A program made the position numbers and the translations under genes. A DNA stretch of 5,086 nucleotides from an uncultured Actinomycetes bacterium (GTDB taxonomy: Bacteria; Actinomycetota; Thermoleophilia; Solirubrobacterales; Solirubrobacteraceae), in contig CALAQT010000104.1 of NCBI GenBank assembly GCA_937888775.1, forward strand, positions 1 to 5,086, given 5' to 3'. Within the stretch, counting starts at the first letter, position 1; every line of letters starts with the position of its first letter. Under the pieces are notes generated by a model. It did no database searches, was not told the origin of the DNA, and was given only the letters and a program-made list of their open reading frames with translations. Of the stretch, positions 1 through 5,033 are shown one piece after another.

Positions 1-64
1 CGTTGCGAGGCTGCAAACTGTCTTGTGAACAGGTTGTTGAGAACGCCGTTCCGGGAGCCACTAC

Positions 65-862
65 CTATGCGATCAGTTGGCCGATGATGCGGGGGTGGCC
101 GTCGACCTCCACGTTGATGAGCGACTCGGCGCGCGAGAAGCCGGCAATCCGGGCAAGCCGCTCAAGGCCGGCGTCCCCGAACCCCCAATAGACGAAGTCG
201 TCGCGCGCGTAAACCTCCCCGGGCTCGGAAACGCGGATCGCCGGGCCGTCTCGATCTTCCGGCCCGACGCCGTAGGTCTCGACCAGCACCGTGCCGCCAT
301 CCACCGTCCGCCCACGCAGCAGGCGCAGCAGCCCGAGTGGGTTCTCGACCCTGTGCAGGATGCCGAAGCAGTAAACGAGGTCGAAGCGCTCCTCGAGCCC
401 GTCGAGCGCGAACGCGTCCATCCGCCGGTACTCAACCGTCGAGCCGAGCAGGCGATGGACGGCACGGAAGCCCTCCCCGCCCTCGAGCTCGACGCCCCAT
501 CGGGAGGCGACCCAGAGCCGATACTGCTCGTTGTCCACCGCCACGACCCTCTCGGCCCCCCGCCGCTCGGCGAGGAAGGCGTAGAAGCCGTCGAAGCAGC
601 CGACATCGAGCACGCTCATCCCGGCGAAGTCCTCGCGTAGCGCGGAGACGCGGTAGCGATGGTCGCGTGCGGCGCCGGGCGTGTAGATGCCCTCAGCGCG
701 GTTCAGCGCGAAGGTGTGAAACCAGAACGGCACCGTCTCGACAGTCGCGCGAGCGAGAACCGGGTCGACCTCGATCGGCAGCAAGTCAGCGACCTGCCGC
801 TCAGCCTCCGTAACGACGAACTGCTCCCGCGCGCCACCCTGCGCCGACCCCGTCGTCCCCAT
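65..862 (-). CDS. SAM-dependent methyltransferase, CmoB/DUF1698-like
   Basis: This is a complete 265-residue class I methyltransferase. The glycine-rich SAM loop VLDVGCFDG is at residues 84-92. An acidic residue at the end of the second strand (VVAVD, D110) probably contacts the ribose. MDAF at 148-151 follows, and FDLVYCFGILHRVENP at 160-175 is the post-II/motif IV region. The N-terminal part, with WFHTF (47-51) and GIYTPG (58-63) before the SAM domain, and the HRVENP motif match the family built around tRNA (mo5U34)-methyltransferase (CmoB, DUF1698). True CmoB uses carboxy-SAM on wobble uridine; free-standing actinobacterial members often have unknown substrates, so a tRNA role is not claimed. 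The ATG at 862 is fixed by AGGAGG seven bases upstream. The gene lies 134 bp downstream of the cold-shock gene with a hairpin between, so it is probably transcribed separately. The fold is near certain; the substrate is unknown. Confidence 0.9.
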   Translation of the reverse strand: MGTTGSAQGGAREQFVVTEAERQVADLLPIEVDPVLARATVETVPFWFHTFALNRAEGIYTPGAARDHRYRVSALREDFAGMSVLDVGCFDGFYAFLAERRGAERVVAVDNEQYRLWVASRWGVELEGGEGFRAVHRLLGSTVEYRRMDAFALDGLEERFDLVYCFGILHRVENPLGLLRLLRGRTVDGGTVLVETYGVGPEDRDGPAIRVSEPGEVYARDDFVYWGFGDAGLERLARIAGFSRAESLINVEVDGHPRIIGQLIA

Positions 863-869
863 CTACACA

Positions 870-892
870 CCTCCTATGGGCGAGTTCCTCCT
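870..892 (-). promoter_or_regulatory. Tandem Shine-Dalgarno sequences before the methyltransferase
   Basis: On the minus strand AGGAGG at 870-875 lies 7 nt before the ATG at 862, which is ideal spacing and decides the start. A second AGGAGG at 887-892 has no ATG, GTG or TTG at usable distance. The downstream copy is certainly the functional one; the upstream copy may be a ribosome standby site or chance. Confidence 0.8.
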
Positions 893-949
893 GGCTCCGC
901 CCCGACCTGTCGGCAGACGTCGCGCGAGGCATGTTCTGTTGCCGATCAG

Positions 950-989
950 CGCTCGGGCCTGCCCACCCGTGACGGTCGGCAGGCGAGCG
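950..989 (-). terminator. Hairpin just downstream of the cold-shock gene
   Basis: Three stacked helices form one stem: 950-954 with 985-989 (5 bp), 957-963 with 978-984 (7 bp), and 965-967 with 974-976 (3 bp). They are separated by a 2-nt bulge (955-956) and a C/C mismatch, with a 6-nt loop. It starts 7 nt after the cold-shock stop codon in the direction of transcription. No U-tract follows, which is common for hairpins at gene ends in high-GC actinobacteria. It could act as a terminator or as a 3' end stabiliser. It separates the cold-shock gene from the methyltransferase gene. Confidence 0.6.
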
Positions 990-996
990 GGGATCG

Positions 997-1200
997 CTAG
1001 ACCAGCTGGACGTTGACGGCCCTGGGACCCTTGTCGCCGGCCTCAGCCTCGTAGGAAACCTTCGCGCCCTCCGCGAGCGAGCGATAGCCCCCGCCGACGA
1101 TCGCCGAGTGATGGACGAACAGATCCTTCGACTCGTCGTCGGGCGTGATAAACCCGAAGCCCTTCTCGTCGCTAAACCACTTCACCGTCCCAGTAGCCAT
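997..1200 (-). CDS. csp: Cold-shock domain protein (CspA family)
   Basis: This is a 67-residue single cold-shock domain, the normal length for bacterial Csp proteins, which are cytoplasmic RNA/ssDNA-binding OB folds that melt mRNA structure. GTVKWF begins at residue 4. RNP1 is KGFGFI (13-18) and RNP2 is LFVHHS (27-32), with His31 where many CspA proteins carry Phe. The GYRSLAEG turn (38-45) and GPRAVNV (58-64) complete the canonical pattern. The ATG at 1200 is chosen over an in-frame ATG at 1254 because it gives the family N-terminus and is preceded by GGGAGGAA. The gene appears monocistronic, with a hairpin 7 nt after its stop. Family assignment is essentially certain; whether it is cold-induced or constitutive cannot be told from the sequence. 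Confidence 0.97.
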   Translation of the reverse strand: MATGTVKWFSDEKGFGFITPDDESKDLFVHHSAIVGGGYRSLAEGAKVSYEAEAGDKGPRAVNVQLV

Positions 1201-1205
1201 TGTGC

Positions 1206-1213
1206 TTCCTCCC
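1206..1213 (-). promoter_or_regulatory. Ribosome binding site of the cold-shock gene
   Basis: The minus strand reads GGGAGGAA with the GGAGG core (1208-1212) seven bases before the ATG at 1200. It selects this start and rejects the longer in-frame start at 1254. Confidence 0.85.
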
Positions 1214-1269
1214 GCGTCGTTACGTGCTGCGAACGCCGAGATTGCACAAAGCAAAGGCTACGAGCGCCG

Positions 1270-1298
1270 GCACTACATGCGTCGGGCAAGCTGCCCAA
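1270..1298 (-). promoter_or_regulatory. Possible sigma70-type promoter for the cold-shock gene
   Basis: The minus strand has TTGGGC (1293-1298), a 17-nt spacer and TAGTGC (1270-1275), which would give a 5' leader of about 60 nt. The spacer holds a small inverted repeat, GGGCA/TGCCC (1284-1296). Matches to both boxes are only moderate, so this is the best candidate rather than a firm promoter. Confidence 0.25.
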
Positions 1299-1798
1299 CC
1301 TGACCAAGCGACCATATCAGCCCACCCGCCCAGCCATCGCGCGGCTCCCACCGGATCATCGGATCAATTGCGCAGCCTGACCGACTCCCGCGGGCCGCGG
1401 ACCGCTCCTCGGCAAACGGGACCAGAAGCACGCAGATCGGGACGCGGTCGAGGTCGTGACCGTGGTCGGCGACGTTGGTCGTCCGTGGCTCTCGGTCACC
1501 GCGCTCCGGTAACCCCACGGTGTGCCTGACGCCATCGATGAGCTGCTCGCGACACACGTCGCGCTCGAAAGCTCGGAGCGCAGAGCCGAGCCGACGCGGA
1601 GCAACTCCCACGCAACCCGCCGCGTCGTCGTCGGCAGCCCGCTTGGTCGTTGTCCGCCGTGTAGATAGCCGCACCGTGAGCCGGGACGTCAATGATGAAC
1701 CGCGGATCGTCAAGGCCATCGGTCGAGGCGATCACATAGACCCGAAGCTCTGTCGCCGTGGAGTAGCGGAGCGTTGCGACGTCGACGTTGTCGCACAT
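1273..1798 (-). pseudogene. Broken gene of unknown function, one frame change
   Basis: Reading from the ATG at 1798, about 52 residues look like normal protein (TLRYSTATELRVYVIAST, then DPRFIIDVPAHGAAIYTAD). The frame then collapses into Arg/Gly/Ser-rich sequence. At that point the next frame becomes protein-like (ADDDAAG, then LGSALRAFERDVCREQLIDG) and runs to a TAG at 1273. Dropping one base from the CCC run at 1638-1640 joins the halves into one 174-residue frame (525 nt including stop). I do not recognise a family. The first half suggests a small beta-rich domain and the second a helix with a conserved-looking acidic/basic pattern. No clear ribosome binding site precedes the ATG. It may be a real pseudogene or a gene split by a homopolymer sequencing error. 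The C-terminal end is uncertain because it overlaps the upstream region of the cold-shock gene. Confidence 0.5.
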
Positions 1799-1837
1799 GC
1801 TTACGAGACCGCCTATCGGACGGTGGTTGCTCCTTCG

Positions 1838-1849
1838 CGCTGATCAGCG
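1838..1849. repeat. Perfect 12-bp palindrome CGCTGATCAGCG
   Basis: This is an exact 12-bp dyad 40 bp upstream of the ATG at 1798. Its place before a minus-strand gene would suit a dimeric repressor operator, but there is no second copy and no recognised regulator, so the role is conjecture. Confidence 0.35.
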
Positions 1850-1970
1850 GGCGCTGGTGTCCCCCGTCTGAGCCAACGCACAACCCGCCCGGCGGCGACC
1901 GCCCCAGTGACAGCGCCCACCGAGCAGGGCCGGCCCCCGTTCGAGGCTCGCCGGCCCGAGCGCTCGGTTC

Positions 1971-2252
1971 CTACGATGCCCCCGTCGGAGCGCCACAGCC
2001 GTGTAGGTGCTCGCGCACCTGATCACAGCTCTCCACTGACCACCGCTCACTGGTCCCCAAGGCCTCGATCAGAACCTCGGCTGACCGAACCGTCAGCTCG
2101 CTGTCAGGCTCGCCGAACAGCAAGACATCCGCGGCCTCCAGCAGTTGCTCCCGCTCCCCGGCGTGCAGTTTGGTGGCTCCCCGCTGATCGATCATGTCGA
2201 GCAGCGCCGTGTAGTGGGCGCCACGAGCAATCATCGGCTGTGCGGTCATCAT
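1971..2252 (-). CDS. Small helical protein of unknown function
   Basis: This is a 93-residue frame with strongly GC-biased third positions and normal soluble-protein composition. I recognise no domain. The core looks all-helical: HYTALLDMIDQRG (13-25), GEREQLLEAADVLLFGEP (32-49), SAEVLIEALGTSERW (57-71) and SCDQVREHLHGCG (75-87). The acidic GEPD loop at 47-50 joins the second and third helices. There is no signal peptide or membrane segment, and the three cysteine-containing positions are not arranged as a zinc site. Starts at 2252, 2249 or 2234 (Met 1, 2 or 7) are possible, and none has a Shine-Dalgarno sequence, so the transcript may be leaderless. It stands alone, divergent from the plus-strand islet at 2579. 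Coding status is likely; no function can be proposed. Confidence 0.75.
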   Translation of the reverse strand: MMTAQPMIARGAHYTALLDMIDQRGATKLHAGEREQLLEAADVLLFGEPDSELTVRSAEVLIEALGTSERWSVESCDQVREHLHGCGAPTGAS

Positions 2253-2390
2253 CGTGCTAGCAACGTTAGCGACCCCTTCCCGCGCGCCGGCGGTCGATCC
2301 CGTCGATCAACAGGCTCGCGTCAACGGTGCCGCACCACGGCTCAGATTCCAGCTGCGCAACCCCTAGCCCGAATCTTGCAGCAAGGTGAG

Positions 2391-2412
2391 CGCCCCGACC
2401 GGGGTCGGGGCG
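2391..2412. terminator. Perfect GC-rich hairpin, terminator-like
   Basis: CGCCCCGACC (2391-2400) pairs exactly with GGTCGGGGCG (2403-2412). In RNA this gives a stem of about 9 bp closed by a 4-nt loop, stable on either strand. The plus-strand flank is TCTGAAC, a poor T-tract. It looks like an intrinsic terminator typical of GC-rich genomes, yet no firm gene ends beside it on either strand. It may insulate the divergent genes at 2252 and 2579. Confidence 0.6.
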
Positions 2413-2563
2413 TCTGAACGGGCCGATGTGTGCGCTGACGAACCCAACCGTGGCGCAGCTTGTTCGGAGTCACGTTCGGCTGGCTCGGACTCAGGATCAA
2501 CCTTCAGCAGTCGAGCTAGGCCCCCTAAGGGGAAAGTTCGCCGTTCGCGTACTGCTCGCGGCG

Positions 2564-2569
2564 TAGTAT
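2564..2569 (+). promoter_or_regulatory. -10-like TAGTAT close to the start codon at 2579
   Basis: TAGTAT ends 9 nt before the ATG, so a transcript started from it would have almost no leader. No convincing -35 box lies 16-18 nt upstream. This would suit leaderless expression, common in actinobacteria, and the short GGATCGG before the ATG is a weak alternative ribosome binding site. Confidence 0.3.
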
Positions 2570-2578
2570 CCGGATCGG

Positions 2579-2773
2579 ATGGCTACTACCAAACCGCTCC
2601 CGGCGTACGCACGGCCCGGGCGGCTGCCACGTCGCCCGCAGCGCTTTGCGCCCTACCGAATCGCGCGGTTCATCCTGATTGTGCTCGCACTCATCGGCAC
2701 GGTCGCGATTGTGTTGCTAGTCCTTGGGCTCCTAAACGTGCACGCCGTCACCAACCACTTCCGCATCCACTAG
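2579..2773 (+). CDS. Small single-pass membrane protein
   Basis: This 64-residue protein has a Pro/Arg-rich N-terminal arm (residues 1-30, basic, with RPGRLPRRPQR at 12-22) and then one hydrophobic helix at about 31-52 (FILIVLALIGTVAIVLLVLG and on). A short His-containing tail, VHAVTNHFRIH, closes it. By the positive-inside rule the basic N-terminus should be cytoplasmic and the tail outside. No lipobox or signal-peptidase site is evident after the helix. Third positions are strongly GC-biased, supporting real coding. I recognise no family. The next frame starts 11 nt after its stop and may be co-transcribed. A -10-like box directly before the ATG suggests a leaderless or very short-leader transcript. 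Confidence 0.7.
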   Translation: MATTKPLPAYARPGRLPRRPQRFAPYRIARFILIVLALIGTVAIVLLVLGLLNVHAVTNHFRIH

Positions 2774-2784
2774 GCGCGCCTGCC

Positions 2785-2916
2785 GTGCGAGACATCGGAT
2801 GGTGGCTGAGCTACATTCCGCGCTTCATCGGCCATTTCAGGAATCGGCGTCAACTCGGCCAGTCGGTCGGGCCTGCCCTGCGCAGCGCCCGAGAACGAAT
2901 GCGGCAGTCTCGATAA
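2785..2916 (+). CDS. Short basic peptide downstream of the membrane protein
   Basis: A GTG-initiated 43-residue frame begins 11 nt after the membrane-protein stop. The sequence is plausible protein: VRDIGWWLSYIPRFIGHF at the N-terminus is amphipathic and aromatic, and the rest is rich in Arg, Gln and Ser (NRRQLGQSVG, then ARERMRQSR). About 70 percent of codons end in G or C. No clear ribosome binding site precedes the GTG, so translational coupling to the upstream gene would be needed. The aromatic amphipathic start followed by a basic tail suggests membrane-surface association, which would fit a partner role for the upstream membrane protein. That is inference. The alternative is a chance open frame. 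Confidence 0.45.
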   Translation: MRDIGWWLSYIPRFIGHFRNRRQLGQSVGPALRSARERMRQSR

Positions 2917-2929
2917 CCCGGTTTGGATC

Positions 2930-2944
2930 TGGGTCAGAGACCCA
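2930..2944. terminator. Short hairpin between convergent genes
   Basis: TGGGTC (2930-2935) pairs with GACCCA (2939-2944) around a 3-nt AGA loop. It lies 13 nt after the plus-strand stop at 2916 and about 42 nt beyond the TAG of the minus-strand broken gene. That is where a shared bidirectional terminator would be expected. The stem is short and lacks a T-tract. Confidence 0.4.
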
Positions 2945-2986
2945 CGCTGGCCTTGTCCCGCCCTACGCGAAGAACGCTCACAAACC

Positions 2987-3269
2987 CTAGTCGCGGGGCG
3001 CGCCCTGCCTGCGGACAGCCGCTCGATGAGATCGTCCACGACACCTGGGATGAGCAACGACTCGGGCGATGCCGACGGCACGATCGGCTCGCGGGTCGCG
3101 CTGGATGAATTCGAGGTAGACCATCTCTGCTGGTCGCGAGACCCCTGACGTCGGTCGCGAAGCGGTATTCGACCTCTCCGACCATCGTGATAGCCACGGT
3201 CTCGGAATCGTCTTGCTGCCCCCATCGGCACAGCGACGGGCAGGTGATCGGCGCGTCCAACGCGTGCAC
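2987..3269 (-). pseudogene. Broken gene of unknown function, two frame changes
   Basis: Protein-like sequence jumps frame twice on the minus strand. From an ATG at 3269 the frame gives SETVAITMVGEVEYRFATDV. The next frame carries SRPAEMVYLEFIQRD and the third EPIVPSASPESLLIPGVVDD plus LIERLSAG. Removing one base from the CCCC run at 3142-3145 and one from the GGG run at 3093-3095 makes these continuous. The repaired product looks like a beta-rich N-terminal half followed by a short helical end. I recognise no family. The start is unsure (ATG 3269, or the internal ATG at 3185), with no ribosome binding site. The end is unsure too: the TAG at 2987 lies in the second of the three frames. It lies 157 bp downstream of the His-rich gene on the same strand. 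It is either a decayed gene or a gene split by homopolymer errors. Confidence 0.45.
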
Positions 3270-3425
3270 GCGGCGGGCCGGACTTGGGCGCTCGCGTTTG
3301 GGCGAGGCCGTCGGGAAAAGGCGTCGAGCGACCTAGGTTGCTGGGGACCGCTTTCGTAACCATTGAACGTGTGCCCGTTCGGGCTCTCTCGCTCACGTGG
3401 TGGCGGGGGATATCCAGACGCCGTG

Positions 3426-3860
3426 CTATTCGACGCGCTGGAGCTCTGCGAAGGAGAGCTCGTCAAACCCAACGCTCGCGTGGCATCCGGCCGCCCGCAG
3501 CGTCTCGATCAGCTGATGCGCATGGTCATACGCACACGCGCGCGGGCGATCAACCGGATCCAGATGCTCATGCTCGTGCTCGGTCGTGTGAATCTCGCAC
3601 CGGTGGCCAACCGGGCCGAGCAGCAGGTGGGTGGCGATCGTCCCGGTGTGCGGGTGCCCGACGTAGGTCGAAATCAGCTCAAGCGCGACGCCGCGCTCGG
3701 GCAGCACCGTGGAGATCGTCAACACCATTCCTCCGCCAGCCCAGCAGTAGGTGCTGTGCGTCTCGCAGGACCGCTCGTCGAGCAACACCTCGAAAGCGAG
3801 ATCGCCATGCACGTTCGCCACGGTTGTTGACCGTAGCGCGAGCGCAGGCGTATCGGTCAA
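3426..3860 (-). CDS. His-rich small protein of unknown function
   Basis: This intact 144-residue frame has clear coding bias (most codons end in G or C). It has an unusual composition: 13 histidines and five cysteines (32, 39, 88, 109, 126). The order is a strand-rich N-terminal half (HGDLAFEVLLDE at 18-29, then GGGMVLTISTVLPERGVALELIS at 42-64), a GHPHTGT turn (68-74), and a His/Glu cluster EIHTTEHEHEHLD (89-101). A helix DHAHQLIETLRAAGC (112-126) follows, then the tail VGFDELSFAELQ. The clustered His, Glu and Cys suggest metal binding, but no named motif is recognisable and the family is unknown to me. The start used is TTG at 3860. GTG at 3821 or 3812 is possible, and none has a good ribosome binding site. 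An 8-bp inverted repeat sits 8 nt upstream. No signal peptide or membrane segment is seen. Confidence 0.78.
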   Translation of the reverse strand: MTDTPALALRSTTVANVHGDLAFEVLLDERSCETHSTYCWAGGGMVLTISTVLPERGVALELISTYVGHPHTGTIATHLLLGPVGHRCEIHTTEHEHEHLDPVDRPRACAYDHAHQLIETLRAAGCHASVGFDELSFAELQRVE

Positions 3861-3867
3861 TACGCAA

Positions 3868-3886
3868 CTGGGATCGTTGATCCCAG
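3868..3886. repeat. 8-bp inverted repeat upstream of the His-rich gene
   Basis: CTGGGATC (3868-3875) and GATCCCAG (3879-3886) are perfect arms around GTT. They begin 8 bp upstream of the TTG start at 3860. The position fits an operator near the start of transcription, or a hairpin at the 5' end of the mRNA that could occlude translation. If translation really starts at the GTG at 3821, the repeat moves further into the leader. Confidence 0.45.
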
Positions 3887-4042
3887 ACGGATCGCTGGAC
3901 GGCCAGCCCGCGCCCGAGCTTGCCGGTTCCTAGAGCGGACATTAGGCTGGGCTGGGCGCCGCTCGGCATGTTGGGAGATCAGCCGAGTCTTGTAGGACCC
4001 ATTCGGTAAACGATCCGGTCGGAGGCCGTGAACCGCAATCGA

Positions 4043-4081
4043 ATGCCAGCGATCGCGTGGAGCGCGAGCGGATGCTGGCAT
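4043..4081. repeat. Inverted repeat with structured loop
   Basis: ATGCCAGC (4043-4050) pairs perfectly with GCTGGCAT (4074-4081). The 23-nt interior contains a further small CGCG/CGCG helix around TGGA. It lies about 180 bp upstream of the His-rich gene and belongs to no called gene. It could be a terminator, an RNA processing stem, or chance in GC-rich DNA. Confidence 0.35.
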
Positions 4082-4921
4082 GGCCGCGGTCGCGTGACCG
4101 GGGCAAGTGTTTACGCGTCGCTTTGTTCGAGTCCCACGAGCCCGAGATCTTCATCGGCGCCGGTGACACTCCAACGACCCGCACACAGACCCGGCAACAG
4201 ACAGCTACGGTTGGTCGAGGGAGAGCACGACTGAGAGGCAAGGGCGCTGACGATGCCGAACAGGACGGCGGCGCATGGGCGTCTCCCCGCGAGGGCGTAG
4301 CGCAGCCAGCGCCGATCCTCATCGACGTTCTCGCTTACCGTGCCGAAGCGAAACGCGCCAAGTGCCAGCCAGCGCGCACGGTCCTCATCCCCGGCAGGCA
4401 CGCGACGGTGGAATCGGGCGCTCGCATCTGGGCGAAAGCACGAGCGAGAAAAGAGTGAGGGGCGGACAAGTCCGGACGCTTGCTTTCTGGGAGAGCAGCA
4501 GTCGGCAGTGCTCGACCCCACCTCTGAGTCGCCGGCGCGTGCTTCCACGCGAAGGCGAGCGCCAGGTCTACTCGCCGTGGGCGCTCCAGTTCGTGGCAAA
4601 GCGCAAGCCGGCGCCGCCCCGAGCGAGCGCTCTCCGAGTGCTAGCTCGCTGCCGGCGGGTCAGCTAACTCCGAGCCGATCTGCCATGGCCGCTTCAGCGG
4701 CAAAGGGGTTGTCTCGACGGCAACGGCGCTGGCGCCGCCCGTTGCACGCGGGAGCACAAGGGAGCGCCGCGTTCCGATCCAGACGAAAGCACAAGGCGCA
4801 AAGCGCTCGCGCGCGCGGCCAGACGCAGAGGCTGCGCCGGCTCAGCGCACTTCTCTCTGGGCGAAGCGGACCGGCTCGCTCCCGCCGAGGTCGAGCCACG
4901 CCACCTTCGTCCGCATTGTCG
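4082..4921. other. Gene-poor stretch without a convincing coding frame
   Basis: Several long open frames overlap here on both strands, but none shows a recognisable domain or a ribosome binding site. The best minus-strand candidate (4599 to 4111) has WLRYALAG followed by a hydrophobic stretch CAAVLFGIVSALASQSC. The best plus-strand candidate (4057-4458) has ALFESHEPEIFIGAG and APILIDVLAYRAEAKRAK. They occupy the same DNA and have similar third-position bias, so at most one is real. After about 4600 all frames are Arg/Ser/Ala-rich low-complexity translations typical of non-coding GC-rich DNA. A weak 7-bp inverted repeat AGCGAGC/GCTCGCT lies at 4622-4650. I see no RNA gene. Confidence 0.5.
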
Positions 4922-4942
4922 TGTGCGACGCGAGGTCGCACA
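4922..4942. repeat. 8-bp perfect stem, first of three hairpins
   Basis: TGTGCGAC (4922-4929) and GTCGCACA (4935-4942) pair exactly around a 5-nt loop. The plus-strand sequence after it, TTACGAGTG, is not a T-tract. It is the first of three closely spaced hairpins before the promoter at 5034. Confidence 0.45.
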
Positions 4943-4964
4943 TTACGAGTGAACACGCTGGATT

Positions 4965-4980
4965 GGAGGCTCAGACCTCC
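4965..4980. repeat. Small hairpin GGAGG/CCTCC
   Basis: GGAGG (4965-4969) pairs with CCTCC (4976-4980) around a 6-nt loop. On its own it is weak; its interest is its place between two better hairpins. Confidence 0.3.
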
Positions 4981-4987
4981 GGTAGTG

Positions 4988-5020
4988 GGGCCGATTTGGC
5001 CCGGTTTTGTTGAGGTTTTT
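4988..5020 (+). terminator. Hairpin with T-rich tail
   Basis: GGGCC (4988-4992) pairs with GGCCC (4998-5002), extendable by one G-U pair. The plus strand then runs GGTTTTGTTGAGGTTTTT (5003-5020). This is the only hairpin in the window with a T-rich tail, so it fits a plus-strand intrinsic terminator. It would isolate the promoter at 5034-5062 from upstream transcription. The T-rich part could also serve as an upstream promoter element. Confidence 0.5.
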
Positions 5021-5033
5021 CGTCCTCGCGGTC

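Larger units (their letters stand above)
2253..2578. other. Divergent intergenic region
   Basis: This stretch separates the minus-strand gene starting at 2252 from the plus-strand gene starting at 2579. It contains a strong hairpin at 2391-2412 and a short CCCC-TAA-GGGG repeat (2522-2532). A -10-like TAGTAT lies just before the plus-strand gene. A 37-codon plus-strand frame (GTG 2254 to TAG 2367) ends 23 nt before the hairpin. It has no ribosome binding site and its start touches the opposing gene, so I do not call it a gene. No RNA gene is visible. Confidence 0.5.

Noticed and set aside
41..51. GAACGCCGTTC, resembling an actinobacterial SOS box
   Set aside because: The spacer between GAAC and GTTC is 3 rather than 4 bases, and no SOS gene starts nearby.
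77..640. Long plus-strand open frame
   Set aside because: It is antisense to the methyltransferase, whose motifs and ribosome binding site are clear.
1844..2050. Minus-strand 68-codon frame
   Set aside because: It overlaps the better-supported gene ending at 1971 in another frame and has Arg/Gly-rich composition.
2254..2367. Plus-strand 37-codon frame ending 23 nt before the hairpin at 2391
   Set aside because: It has no ribosome binding site, and its start abuts the opposing gene at 2252. The coding-like look upstream of the GTG is the antisense of that gene.
4049..4056. GCGATCGC octamer, resembling the cyanobacterial HIP1 repeat
   Set aside because: I noticed only this one copy, and such octamers are expected in GC-rich DNA.
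4125..4137. GTTCGAGTCCCAC, resembling a tRNA T-loop
   Set aside because: The 5' side of the T stem (CTTTG) cannot pair with CCCAC, and no acceptor or anticodon arm fits upstream.
4433..4794. Two copies of CGAAAGCAC suggesting a repeat array
   Set aside because: Only nine bases are shared, with no regular spacing or further copies, so it is not a CRISPR or tandem repeat.
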